Positions 43,090 to 55,405 of a stretch of 64,000 nucleotides of DNA are shown here, in pieces. A program made the translations under genes and the position numbers. The DNA lies in NCBI RefSeq assembly GCF_904849725.1, contig NC_058521.1:560562176-560626175 (forward strand), read 5' to 3'. Every line of letters starts with the position of its first letter. Position 1 is the stretch's first letter. Source of the DNA: Hordeum vulgare subsp. vulgare. Lineage: Eukaryota; Streptophyta; Magnoliopsida; Poales; Poaceae. The notes under the pieces were generated by a model, which had not been told where the DNA came from, did no database searches, and saw only the letters and a list, made by a program, of their open reading frames with translations.

Positions 43090-44655
43090 TGTTGGAAATA
43101 TGCCCTAGAGGCAATAATAATATGGTTATTATCATATTTCCTTGTTCATGATAATCGTCTATTGTTCATGCTATAATTGTATTAACAGGAAACAGTAATA
43201 CATGTGTGAATAAATAGATCACAATGTGTCCCTAGCAAGCCTCTAGTTGGCTAGCTCGTTAGTCAATAGATGATCATGGTTTCCTGATCATGGGCATTAG
43301 ATGTCATTGATAACGGGATCACATCATTGGGAAAATGATGTGATGGACAAGACCCAATCCTAAGCCTAGCACTAGATCGTATTGTTCGTATGCTAATGCT
43401 TTTCTAATGTCAAGTATCTTTTCCTTCGACGTGAGATTGTGCAACTCCCGGATACCGTAGGAGTGCTTTGGGTGTATCAAACGTCACAACGTAACTGGGT
43501 GACTATAAAGGTGCACTACGGGTACCTCCAAAAGTGTTTGTTGGGTTGGTACGAATCGAGATCGGGATTTGTCACTCCATGTGACGGAGAGGTATCTCTG
43601 GGCCCACTCGGTAGAACATCATCATGAGCTCAATGTGACTAAGGAGTTAGTCACACGATGACGTGCTACGGAACGAGTAAAGAGACTTATCGGTAATGAG
43701 ATTGAACAAGGTATAGGTATACCGACGATCGAATCTCGGGCAAGTTCTATACCGACAGACAAAGGGAATGGTATACGGGATTGATTGAATCCTTGACATC
43801 GTGGTTCATCTGATGAGATCATCGTGGAGCAAGTGGGAGCCACCATGGGTATCCAGACCTTGCTGATGGTTATTGGCCAGAGAGGTGTCTCGGTCATGTC
43901 TGCCTGTCTCCCGAACCCGTAGGGTCTACACACTTAAGGTTCGATGATGCTAGGGTTATAGGGAATTATTATACGAGGTTACCAAAAGTTGTTCGGAGTC
44001 CCGGATGAGATCCCGGACGTCATGAGGAGCTCCGGAATGGTCCGGAGGTAAATATTGTTATATAGGACAGATGGTTTTGGACACCAGAAGTGTTTCGGGC
44101 GTCACCGGTAATGTACCGGGACCACCGGAGGTGGCCCCGAGGGACCACCGAAGGGGGGCAACGACCCCGGGAGGTAAGGTGGGCCAAGTGGGGGTGGGAA
44201 CCAGCCCCTAGGTGGGCTGGTGCGCTTCCCCACTCAGCCCATTGCGCAAGGGAGAGAAAAGGGGGGCAAACCCTAAGCCAGGTGGGCCTAAGGCCCACCA
44301 GTTGGTGCGCCACCCCCTCCTCCCCCTTTTGGCCGCCGCACCTTCCATCTGGGGGGCTGCCGCACCCCCTAGGGTGGGAACCCTAGGGGTGGCACCCCCT
44401 CTCCCCTCCCCCTATATATAGTGGGCACTTTTGGCCATTGAGAGATAGACTTTTCCCTCTCCCTCGGCGCAACCCTGCTCTTCTTCCTCCTCTCTGTCGG
44501 TGCTTGGCGAAGCCCTGCCGGGAGACCTCGTTTCTCCATCGACACCACGCCGTCGTGCTGCTGGAGTTCTGCCCCAACCTCTCCCTCCTCCTTGCTGGAT
44601 CAAGGTGCGGGAGACGCCACCGGGCTGCACGTCTGTTGAACGCTGAGGTGCTGTA
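43090..44655 (+). repeat. 3' LTR of left Angela, 3'-truncated
   Basis: It starts TGTTGGAAATATGCCC after the polypurine tract GTGCAAGTGGGAGAC. The TATA box is at 44413-44420. It stops after GTTGAACGCTGAGGTGCTGTA; the remaining ~190 bp seen in the other Angela LTRs is missing. Confidence 0.9.
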
Positions 44656-44689
44656 TACTTCTGGGACTTCAAAAATTCTGAACAATTAC
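44656..44689. other. 34-bp spacer at the centre of the inverted Angela pair
   Basis: This short non-LTR sequence (beginning TACTTCTGGGACTTC) joins the two truncated 3' LTRs. The bases on either side are inverted copies of the same LTR position (GAGGTGCTGTA and TACGGCACCTC). It looks like filler DNA from end joining or a remnant of the original target. Confidence 0.8.
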
Positions 44690-46255
44690 TACGGCACCTC
44701 CGCGTTCAACACACGTGCAGCCCGGTGACGTCTCCCGCACATTGATCCAGCAAGGAGGAGGGAGAGGTTGGGGAAGAACTCCAACAGCACGACGGTGTGG
44801 TGTCGATGGAGAGACGAGGTCTCCCGGCAGGGCTTCACCAAGCACCGGAGAGAGGAGGAGAAAGAAGGGCGGGGCTGCGCTGAGGGAGAGGAAAAAGTGT
44901 GTCTCTCAATGCCCAAAAGTGCCCACTATATATAGGAGGAGGGGAGGGTGTGCCACCCCTAGGGTTCCCACCCTAGGTGGTGTGGCAGCCCCCCCAGATG
45001 GGAGGTGCGGCGGCCATGGCAGGGAGGATGGGTGGTGCACCCCTCTGGTGGGCCTTAGGCCCACCTGCGCTAGGGTCCCCCCCCTCCCCTCTTCTTGCGC
45101 CATGGGCTGAGTGAGGGGGCGCACCAGCCCACCTAGGGGTTGGTTCCCTTCCCCACTTGGCCCATCTAGCCTCCCGGGGTTGTTGCCCCCTTTCGGTGGA
45201 CCCCCGGGGCCACCTCCGGTGGTCCCGGTACGTTACCGGTGATGCCCGAAACACTTCCGGTGTCCGAAACCATCCGTCCTATATATCAATCTTTACCTCC
45301 GGATCATTCCGGAGCTCCTCGTGACGTCCGGGATCTCATCCGGGACTCCGAACAACTTTTGGTAACCTCGTATAATAATTCCCTATAACCCTAGCGTCAT
45401 CGAACCTTAAGTGTGTAGACCCTACGGGTTCGGGAGACAGGCAGACATGACCGAGACACCTCTCCGGCCAATAACCATCAGCGGGGTCTGGATACCCATG
45501 GTGGCTCCCACTTGCTCCATGATGATCTCATTGGATGAACCACGATGTCAAGGATTTAATCAACCCCGTATACAATTCCCTTTGTCTGTCGGTATAGAAC
45601 TTGCCCGAGATTCGATCGTCGGTATACCTATACCTTGTTCAATCTCGTTACCGGTAAGTCTCTTTACTCGTTCCGTAGTACATCATCGTGTGACTAACTC
45701 CTTAGTCACATTGAGCTCATGATGATGTTCTACCGAGTGGGCCCTGAGATACCTCTCCGTCATGCAGAGTGACAAATCCCGATCTCGACTCGTACCAACC
45801 CAATAGAAACTTTCAGAGGTACCCTTAATGCACCTTTATAGTCACCCAGTTACGTTGTGACGTTTGATACACCCAAAGCACTCCTACGGTATCCGGGAGT
45901 TGCACAATCTCACGGTCGAAGGAAAAGACACTTGACATTAGAAAAGCTTTAGCATACGAACAATACGATCTAGTGCTATGCTTAGGATTGGGTCTTGTCC
46001 ATCACATCATTCTCCCAATGATGTGATCCCGTTATCAATGACATCCAATGCCCATGACCAGGAAACCATGATCATCTATTGACTAACGAGCTAGCCAACT
46101 AGAGGCTTGCTAGGGACACATTGTGATCTATTTATTCACACATGTATTATTGTTTCCTATTAATACAATTATAGCATGAACAATAGACAATTATCATGAA
46201 CAAGGAAATATGATAATAAACATTTTATTATTGCCTCTAGGGCATATTTCCAACA
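44690..46255 (-). repeat. 3' LTR of right Angela, 3'-truncated
   Basis: The minus-strand start TGTTGGAAATATGCCC at 46255 is preceded by the polypurine tract GTGCAAGTGGGAGAC. It is cut at the same LTR position as the left copy's 3' LTR. The TATA box (plus-strand ACTATATATAGG) is at about 44925-44935. Confidence 0.9.
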
Positions 46256-46287
46256 GTCTCCCACTTGCACCAGAGTCAATAATCTAG

Positions 46288-49200
46288 TTACATTGTGATG
46301 TATCGAACACCCATAGCATTATGGTGTTGATCATGTTTTGCTCGTGGAAGAGGTTTAGTCAACGGGTATGCAATATTGAGATCCATGTGTACTTTACAAA
46401 TATCTATTACTCCACTCTGGACATGGTCCTGGATGGAGTTGTAGCGGCGTTTGATGTGCTTGGTCTTTCGGTGAAACCTGGGCTCCTTGGCAATGGCAAT
46501 GGCCCCAGTGTTATCACAGAAGAGTGTCATTGGACCCGACGCGCTTGGAACCACTCCAAGGTCGGTGATGAGCTCCTTCATCCAAATTCCTTCATGAGCC
46601 GCTTCTGAAGCAGTTATGTACTCCGCTTCACATGTAGACGCTGCCACGACTTCTTGCTTGCTGCTGCACCAGCTCACTGCCCAACAATGCAAAACATATA
46701 CGTATCCGGCCTGTGACTTAGAGTCATCCGGATCTATGTCGAAGCTGGCGTCGACGTAACCCTTTACGACGAGCTCTTCGTCACCTCCATAAACGAGAAA
46801 CATTTCCTTAGTCCTTTTCAGGTACTTGGATATTCTTGACCGATGTCCAGTGTTCCATACCGGGATCACTTTGGTACCTCCCTACCAAACTTATGGCAAG
46901 GTTTATATCAGGTCTGTTACACAGCATGGCATACATAAGAGAGCCTACGGCTGAAGCGTAGGGGACAGAACTCATCTTCTCTCTATCTGCTGCTGTGGTC
47001 GGCGACTGAGTCTTACTCAATCTCATACCTTGCAAAACTGGCAAGAACCCTTTCTTTGAGTTTTCCATGTTGAACTTCTTCAATATCTTGTCAAGGTATG
47101 TACTTTGCGAAAGACCTATGAGGCGTCTCGATCTATCTCTATAGATCTTGATGCCTAATATGTATGCAGCTTCTCCAAGGTCCTTCATTGAAAAACTCTA
47201 TTTCAAATAGGCCTTTATGCTCTCCAACATTTCTGTATTGTTCCCCATCAATAATATGTCATCCACATACAGTATGAGGAAAGCTACAGAGCTCCCACTC
47301 ACTTTCTTGTACAGACAGGCTTCTCCATAAACCTGTATGAACCCAAACGCTTTAATCACCTCATTAAAGCGAATGTTCCAACTCTGAGATGCTTGCACCA
47401 GCCCATAGATGGAGCACTAGAGCTTGCACACTTTGTTAGCACCCTTAGGGTCGACAAAACCTTCTGGTTGCATCATATACAACTCTTCCTTAAGGTTCCC
47501 GTTAAGGAACGCTGTTTTGACGTCCATTTGCCAAATTTCATAATCATAAAAGGCGGCAATCGCTAACATGATTCGGACTGATTTCAGCATCGCTACGGGA
47601 GAGAAAGTCTCTTCATAGTCAACTCCTTGAATTTGTCGAAAACCCTTTGCGACAAGTCGAGCTTTATAAACGGTTACATTACCGTTTGCATCAGTCTTCT
47701 TCTTGAAGATCCATTTATTTTCTATGGCTTGCCGGTCATCGGGCAAGTCCACCAAAGTCCATACTTTATTCTCATACATGGATCCTATCTCGGATTTCAT
47801 AGCTTCAAGCCATTTGTTGGAATCCGGGCCCGCCATCGCCTCTTCATAGTTCGAAGGTTCACCGTTGTCTAACAACATGATTTCCATCAAAGGGTTGCCG
47901 TACCACTCTGGTGCGGAGCTTGCCCTCGTGGACCTTCGTGGTTCAGTAGTAACTTGATCCGAAGTTTCATGATCATTATCATTAACTTCCTCTTCAGTCG
48001 GTGTAGGCGCCACAAGAACAACTTCCCGCGCTGCGCTACTATCCTGTTCGAGAGGGGGTGTAATTACCTCATCAAGTTCTACCTTCCTCCCACTTACTTC
48101 TTTCGAGAGAAACTCTTTCTCTAGAAAGGATCCGTTCTTGGCAACAAAGGTTTTACCTTCGGATCTAAGATAGAAGGTATACCCAATAGTTTCCTTAGGG
48201 TATCCTATGAATACGCATTTCTCCGCTTTGGGTTCGAGCTTTTCTGGTTGAAGTTTCTTCACATAAGCATCGCAACCCCAAACTTTAAGAAACGACAACT
48301 TAGGTTTCTTGCCAAACCATAGTTCATACGGTGTCGTCTCAACGGATTTAGACGGTGCCCTATTTAAAGTGAATGATGCAGTTTCTAATGCGTATCCCCA
48401 AAATGATAGCGGTAAGTCGGTAAGAGACATCATAGATCGTACCATATCTAATAAAGTGCGATCACGACATTTCAGACACTCCGTTGCGTTGCGTGTGCCA
48501 GGCGGCGTCAGTTGTGAAACAATTCCACACTTCCTTAGGTGTGTGCCAAACTCGTGACTCAAATATACTCCTCCACGATCACATCGTAGAACCTTAATTT
48601 TTTTGTCACGTTGATTCTCGACCTCAATCTGAAATTCCTTGAACTTTTCAAATGTCTCAGATTTGTGCTTCATCAAGTAGATATACCCATACCTACTCAA
48701 ATCATCGGTGAGAGTGAGAACATAACGATAGCCACCGCGAGCTTCAACGTTCATTGGACCACACACATCAGTATGTATTATTTCCAATAAGTCGGTTGCT
48801 CTCTCCATTATTCCTGAGAATGGAGTCTTAGTCATCTTGCCCATGAGGCACGGTTCGCATGTGTCAAATGATTCAAAGTCAAGAGACTCTAATAGTCCAT
48901 CAGTATGGAGCTTCTTCATGCGCTTAACGCCGATATGACCAAGGCGGCAGTGCCACAAGTATGTGGGACTATCATTATCAGCTTTACATCTTTTGGTACT
49001 CACACTATGAATATGTGTAACATCATGATCGAGATTCATCAAGAATAAACCATTCACCAGCGGAGCATGACCATAAAACATATCACTCATATAAATAGAA
49101 CAACCATTATTCTCTGACTTAAATGAGTAACCATCTCGCATTAAGCAAGACCCTGATACAATGTTCATGCTTAAAGCTGGTACTAAATAACAATTATTAA

Positions 49201-50269
49201 GGTTTAAAATTAATCCCGATAGTAGATGTAGAGGTAACGTGCCGACGGCGATCACATCGACCTTGGAGCCATTCCCGACGCGCATCGTCACCTCGTCCTT
49301 TGCGAGTCTCCGCTTATTCCACAGTTCCTGCTTTGAGTTGTAAATGTGAGCAACAGCACCGGTATCAAATACCCAGGAGCTACTACGAGCGCTCGTAAGG
49401 TACACATCAATAACATGTATATCACTTATACCTTTAACGTTGCCGACCTTCTTGTCCGCTAAGTATTTGGGGCAGTTCCGCTTCCAGTGACCTTTTCCCA
49501 TGCAATATAAGCACTCAGTCTCACGCTTGGGTCCATTCTTTTTCTTATTCCCGGCATCTGGCTTACCGGGCGCGGCAACAGCTTTGTCGTCTTTCCTGAA
49601 GTTCTTCTTACCCTTGCCCTTCTTGAAACTAGTGGTCTTGTTGACCATCAACACTTGATGCTCTTTCTTGATTTCTACTTCTGCAGACTTGAGCATCCAG
49701 TACAACTCGGGAATGGTCTTCTCCATCCCTTGCATGTTGTAGTTAAGCACAAAGCCTTTGTAGCTTGGTGGGAGATACTGGAGGACTCTGTCAATTATAG
49801 CATCATCCGGAAGTTCGACTCCAAGTGAAGTCAGACGACCGTGTAACCCAGACATTTTGAGTATGTGCTCACTAACAGAACTGTTCTCCTCCATCTTACA
49901 GCTAAAGAACTTGTCGGAGACTTCATATCTCTCGACACAGGCATGAGCTTGAAAAACTAGCTTCAGCTCTTGGAACATCTCATATGCACCGTGTTGCTCA
50001 AAACGCCTTTGGAGCCCCGTTTCTAAACTCTATAACATGCCACACCTAACCAAAGAGTAGTCATCACTTCGCGTTTGCCAGACGTTCAGAATGTCCTGGC
50101 CTGCTGCGGGAGCGGGAGGGTCACCTAGCGGAGCATCAAGGACATAAGCCTTTTTAGTTGCTTCAAGGATGAGCTTCAAGTTGCGAACCCAATCCGCATA
50201 GTTGCTACCATCATCTTTCAGCTTGTTTTTCTCTAGGAATGCGTTGAAATTGAGGTTGACGTTGGCCAT
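46288..50269 (-). pseudogene. Angela gag-pol, right copy (nearly continuous)
   Basis: The start is ATG at 50269 (MANVNLNFNAFLEKNKLKDD). One frame of 853 codons (49978-47417) covers late Gag, CCHC knuckle (CLYCMGKGHWKRNC), protease (VFDTGAVAHI), integrase and the first half of RT. RT continues in 47198-47398 (YVDDILLMG) and 46808-47188 (MKDLGEAAYILGIKIYRD); RNase H is in 46288-46869 (CEAEYITASEAAHEGIW, CDNTGAIAIA). Lesions: a stop/frame break around 49980-50035, one near 47410 and one near 47190. Two compensating 1-base indels around 48480-48500 rewrite the integrase segment that normally reads NGVSERRNRT, removing the catalytic glutamate context. It retains a tail (MDLNIAYPLTKPLPRAKHD) missing from the left copy. 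Confidence 0.9.
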
Positions 50270-51498
50270 CTACAATATTTATAAAGACAACTTTTTAGAG
50301 TAAGTTCATGACAATTAAGTTCATTTAATCAAATTAAGTATGAACTCCCACTTAAACCGACATCCCTCTAGTCATCTAAGTGATACATGATCCATGTTGA
50401 CTAACTCGTGTCTAATCATCACGTGAGACGGACTAGTCACCATGGTGAGCAACTTCATGCTGATCGTATTCAACCATACGACTCATGTTCGACCTTTCGG
50501 TCTCTTGTATTCGAGGTCATGTCTGTACATTCTAAGCTCGTCGAGTCAACCTAGGTGTTTCGCGTGTGTAAATCTAGCTTACACCCGTTGTATGCGAACG
50601 TTAGAATCTATCACACCCGATCATCACGTGGTGCTTCGAGACAACGATCCTTCGCAATGGTGCACACTTAGGGGAATACGTTCTCAAATTTTTTAAGAGG
50701 GATCATCTTATTATGCTACCGTCGTTCTAAGCAATAAGATGAAAAACATGATAAACATCACAATGCAATCATATAGTGACATGATATGGCCATTATCATC
50801 TTTGCTCTTTCGATCTCCATCTTCAAGCATCGCATGATCATCATCGTCACCGGCGTGACACCATGATCTCCATCAACGTGTCTCCATGAAGTCGTCACGC
50901 CAACTACTACTATAGCTAACCGTTAGCAATGAAGTAAAAGTAGTAAGCACATGGCGTTGCATCTCATACAATAAATTAAGACAACTCCTATGGCTCCTGC
51001 CGGTTGTCATACTCATCGACATGCAAGTCGTGAAACCTATTACAATAACATGATCATCTCATACATCATACGTGCAACATCACAACTTTGGCCATATCAC
51101 ATCACAGGTCAAACCCTGCAAAAACAAGTTAGACGTCCTCTAATTGTTGTTGCAAGTTTTACGTGGCTGATTTGGGTTTCTAGCAAGAACGCTTTCTTAC
51201 CTACGTGACAGCCACAAGGATGATACGCCAAAGTTATTTACCCTTCATAAGGACCCTTTTCATCAAATCGAATCCGACTAGAGTAGGAGAGACACACACC
51301 CGCTAGCCACCTTTATGCACGGCGTGCATGTTAGTCGGTGGAACCAGTCTCACATAAGCGTACGTGTAAAGTCGGTTCGGGCCGCTTCATCCCACAATAC
51401 CGCCGGAAAAGAATAAGACTAGTAGCGGCAAGCAATTGACAAATCATCGCCCACAACCTTTTGTGTTCTCCTCGTGCATAGAATCTACGCATAGAAAA
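50270..51498 (-). other. Leader of right Angela
   Basis: The untranslated region between primer binding site and gag start on the minus strand mirrors 37884-39136. No coding is seen. Confidence 0.7.
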
Positions 51499-51514
51499 CC
51501 TGGCTCGGATGCCA
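51499..51514 (-). promoter_or_regulatory. Primer binding site of right Angela
   Basis: On the minus strand this reads TGGCATCCGAGCCAGG, the tRNA-iMet-type site with the same two changes as the left copy. Confidence 0.85.
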
Positions 51515-51515
51515 C

Positions 51516-53292
51516 TGTTAGGTAACGTAGCATAAATTCAAAAAAAATCCTACGCATATTCAGATCTTCCTATGGAGAGACCAGCAACGAGAGAGGGGTG
51601 AGTGCATCTTCATACCTTTGAAGATCGCTAAGCGGAAGCATTACTAGAACGCGGTTGATGGAGTCATACTCGCGGCGATTCAGATCACGGTGTGATTCCG
51701 ATCTAGTGCCGAACTACGGCACCTCCGCGTTCAACACACGTGCAGCCCGGTGACGTCTCCCGCACCTTGATCCAGCAAGGAGGAGGGAGAGGTTGGGGAA
51801 GAACTCCAGCAGCACGACGACGTCGTGTCGATGGAGAGACGAGGTCTCACGGCAGGGCTTCGCCAAGCACCGGCAGAGAGGAGGAGAAAGAAGGGCAGGG
51901 CTGCGCCGAGGGAGAGGGCAAAGTGTGTCTCTCAAAGCCCAAAAGTGCCCACTATATATAGGAGGTGGGGAGGGGGTGCCACCCCTAGGTTTCCCACCCT
52001 AGGTGGTGCGGCAGCCCCCCCCCCCGATGGGAGGTGCGGCGGCCAGGGCAGGGAGGAGGGGTGGCGCACCCCTCTGGTGGGCCTTAGGCCCACCTGCGCT
52101 TGGGTTCCCCCCCTCTCCCCTCTTCCTGCGCCATGGGCTGAGTGGGGGGCGCACCAGCCCACCTAGGGGCTGGTTCCCTTCCGCACTTGGCCCATCTAGC
52201 CTCCCGTGGTCGTTGCCCCCTTTCGTTGGACCCCCGGGGCCACCTCCGGTGGTCCTGGTGGTCCCGGTACGTTACCGGTGATGCCCGAAACACTTCCGGT
52301 GTCCGAAACCATCCGTCCCATATATCAATCTTTACCTCTGGATCTTCCGGAGCTGCTCGTAACGTTCGGGATCTCATCCGGGACTCCGAACAACTTTTGA
52401 TAACCTCGTATAAAAATTCCCTATAACCCTAGCGTCATCGAACCTTAAGTGTGTAGACCCTACGGGTTCGGGACACAGGCAGACATGACCGAGACACCTC
52501 TCCGGCCAATAACCATCAGCGGGGTCTGGATACCCATGGTGGCTCCCACTTGCTCCACGATGATCTCATCGGATGAACCACGATGTCAAGGATTCAATCA
52601 ATCCCGTATACAATTCGCTTTGTCTGTCGGTATAGAACTTGCCCGAGATTCGATTGTCGGTATACCTATACCTTGTTCAATCTCATTACCAGTAAGTCTC
52701 TTTACTCGTTCGTAGTACGTCATCGTGTGAATAACTCCTTAGTCACATTGAGCTCATGATGATGTTCTACCGAGTGGGCCCAGAGATACCTCTCCGTCAC
52801 GCGGAGTGACAAATCCCGATCTCGATTCGTACCAACCCAACAGACACTTTCAGAGGTACCCGTAATGCACCTTTATAGTCACCCAGTTACGTTGTGACGT
52901 TTGATACACCCAAAGCACTCCTACGGTATCCGGGAGTTGCACAATCTCACGGTCGAAGGAAAATGCACTTGACATTAGAAAAGCTTTAGCATACGAACAA
53001 TATGATCTAGTGCTATGCTTAGGATTGGGTCTTGTCCATCACATCATTCTCCCAATGATGTGATCCCATTATCAATGACATCTAATGCCCATGACCAGGA
53101 AACCATGATCATCTATTGACTAACGAGCTAGCCAACTAGACGCTTGCTAGGGAGACATTGTGATCTATTTATTCACACATGTATTACTGTTTCCTGTTAA
53201 TACAATTATAGCATGAACAATAGACAGTTATCATGAACAAGGAAATATGATAATAACCATTTTATTATTGCCTCTAGGGCATATTTCCAACA
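51516..53292 (-). repeat. 5' LTR of right Angela (1777 bp)
   Basis: This LTR is complete, from TGTTGGAAATATGCCC at 53292 to CTACGTTACCTAACA at 51516 (minus strand). The TATA box is near 51950-51960 (plus-strand CACTATATATAGG). Confidence 0.92.
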
Positions 53293-53768
53293 TTATATGC
53301 CTAGTTAATGTGACCATCTTCTCCTTGTTTGTCTTGCAACCTCCACCACACTCCACACCACTTATAGTGCTAAAACCATGGCTCACGCTCATGCATTGCG
53401 TGAGACTTGAAAAAGTTTGAGAAAGTAAAGGTGTGAAGACAATTACTTAGCCAATACCGGGGTTGTGCATGATTTAAATTCGTTGTGCAATGATTATAGA
53501 GCATAGCCAGACTATATGATTTTGTGGGGATAACTTTCTTTTGGCCTTGTTATTTTGAAAGTTCATGATTACTTTGCTAGTTTGCTTGAAGTATTATTGT
53601 TTCCACGTCAATAGCAAACTATTGTTTTGAATCTAATGGATCTGAACATTCACGTCACATAAGAGGAGTTACAAAGGACATCTATGCTAGGTAGCATGAA
53701 AGCATCAAAAGTTCATTCTTTATCACTTCCCTACTCGAGGACGAGCAGGAGTTAAGCTTGGGGATGCT
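53293..53768 (+). mobile_element. 3' internal end of an Athila-like element, with polypurine tract
   Basis: Non-coding AT-rich sequence ending ACTCGAGGACGAGCAGGAGT and then TAAGCTTGGGGATGCT directly before the LTR start at 53769. The AAGCTTGGGGATGC tract before TGATACG is the usual polypurine region of Triticeae Athila-type elements. Its left part is cut by the right Angela insertion. Confidence 0.75.
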
Positions 53769-55323
53769 TGATACGTCTTAAACGTATCCATAATTTTTGA
53801 TGGTTTCACGCTGTTATCTTGTCAACTTTGGATGTTTTGTTTACCTTTTATATCTTTTTTGGGACTAACTTATTAACTCAGTGCCAAGTGCCAGTTCCTA
53901 TTTTTTCTGTGTTTTTGACTCTTTTCAGATCTGATTTTGGAACGGAGTCCAAACGGAATAAAATCCCCGAAATGAATTTTTCCAGAACGGAAGAAGATCG
54001 GGAGGCTTGAGGGCCAAGCAAGTGAGCCCACAGGGGGCCCACAAGCCCTGTTGTCGCGGCTAGGGGGGAGGCCGCGGCAAACCAAGCTTGTGGCCCCCCT
54101 GGCGCTCCCCTGCCCTAGGTCTTTGGCCTATAAATGCCCTAAAAATCCAGAAAAAAATCAGGGCATCCACGAAAACACTTTTCCGCCGCCGCAAGCTTCC
54201 GTTTCCGCGAGATCTCATCTGGAGACCCTTCCCGGTGCCCTGTCGGAGGGGACTTTGGAGTTGGAGGGCTTCTTAATCAACATCATCGCCCCTCCAATAA
54301 CTCGTGAGTAGTTCACTTCAGACCTACGGGTCCGCAGTTAGTAGCTAGATGGCTTCTTCTCTCTCTTGGATCTTCAATAGAAAGTTCTCCATGATCTTCA
54401 TGGAGATCTATCCGATGTAATCCTCTTTGGCGGTGTGTTTGTCGAGATCCGATGAATTGTGGACTTGTGATGAGATTATCTATGATATATATTTGAGTCT
54501 TTGTTGATTTCTTATATGCATGATTTGATATCCTTGTAAGTCTCTCCGAGTCTTGGGTTTTGTTTGCCAACTAGATCTATGATTCTTGCAATGGGAGAAG
54601 TGCTTGGTTTTGGGTTCATACCGTGTGGTGACCTTTCCCAGTGACAGAAAGGGCGGAAAGGCACACATCGTGTTGTTGCCATCAAGGGTAACAAGATGGG
54701 CTTTTATCGTAGTTATGATATTGTCCATCTACATCATGTCATCTTTCTTAAGGCGTTACTCTGTTCTCATGAACTTAATACACTAGATGCATGCTGGATA
54801 GCGGTCGACGTGTGGAATAATAGTAGTAGATGCAGAAAGTATCAGTCTACTTGTTTTGGACGTGATGCCTATAGATATAATCATTGCCATAGATAACGTC
54901 ACGACTTTGCGCGGTTCTATCAATTGCTCGACAGTAATTTGTTCACCCGCCGTCTACTTGCTTTCATGAGAGAAGCCACTAGTGAACACTACGGCCCCCG
55001 GGTCTATTCACACCTATCGTTTCCACTTTTGCTTTTACTTTGCTTTGTTTCTTTGTTGCTTTCAGTTCTCACTTCGCAAACAATCTATAAGGGATTGACA
55101 ACCCCTTCATAGCATTGGGAGCAAGCTCTTTGTGTTTGTGCAGGTACTTGTAATATTCCTTCACTGGATGGATACCTTGGTTCTCAAAACTGAGGGAAAT
55201 ACTTACCACCGCTGTGCTACATCACCCTTTCCGCTTCGAGGGAACACCAACGCAAGGCCCCAAGGCCACGGGGGAATCCTTTGCATATTTTCCTAGGAAG
55301 TCCCTAAAGGCGTAGCCGTAGCA
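53769..55323 (+). repeat. Athila-like LTR (WHAM/Sumana-type), 1555 bp
   Basis: It runs from TGATACGTCTTAAACGTATC to GGCGTAGCCGTAGCA. It contains TATAAAT (about 54129), a CCGCCGCCGCAAGCTTCCG leader motif and ACTGAGGGAAATACTTACC near its end. Family name tentative. Polypurine-type sequence is on its left and primer-site-like sequence on its right. Confidence 0.8.
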
Positions 55324-55405
55324 GAAGGATTCCTGGTGTCGTTGCTGAGTATCAAGACAAGAATAGTCTTCCGTCAGCACGCTTGTTTCTGGCGCCGTTG
55401 GAAGG
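55324..55405 (+). other. Athila-like 5' internal leader start with decayed primer binding site
   Basis: Just after the LTR the sequence reads TCCTGGTGTCGTTGCTGAG, and 60 bases on TTCTGGCGCCGTTGG. Both resemble the tRNA-Asp primer site TGGCGCCGTTGCCGGGG, the first with C-to-T changes. The segment stops at about 55405, where another element fragment in opposite orientation begins. Confidence 0.6.

Larger units (their letters stand above)
34283..44655 (+). mobile_element. Angela (BARE1-group) Ty1/copia element, left copy
   Basis: The 5' LTR (34283-37865, interrupted by a solo LTR) begins TGTTGGAAATATGCCCTAGAGG. It is followed by a primer binding site, a leader, gag-pol, a polypurine tract and a 3' LTR (43090-44655) that lacks its last part. 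The first ~350 bp of the two LTRs differ at only about five sites, so they are a true pair. The left flank is GTGAT. The right flank and target duplication were lost together with the 3' LTR end. Coding is broken at several places. Confidence 0.92.
44690..53292 (-). mobile_element. Angela Ty1/copia element, right copy (inverted)
   Basis: On the minus strand: 5' LTR 51516-53292, primer site, leader, gag-pol 46288-50269, then 3' LTR 46255 down to 44690, truncated. Its LTRs share diagnostic changes not present in the left copy (AAGCATAGC, TCCTGGTCATGGG), so it is an independent insertion of the same subfamily, not an inverted duplicate. The outer flank after 53292 is TTATA, which does not match the left copy's flank. 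Confidence 0.92.

Noticed and set aside
34283..53292. Single inverted duplication of one Angela element
   Set aside because: Each element's own two LTRs share variants absent from the other element, so they are separate insertions.
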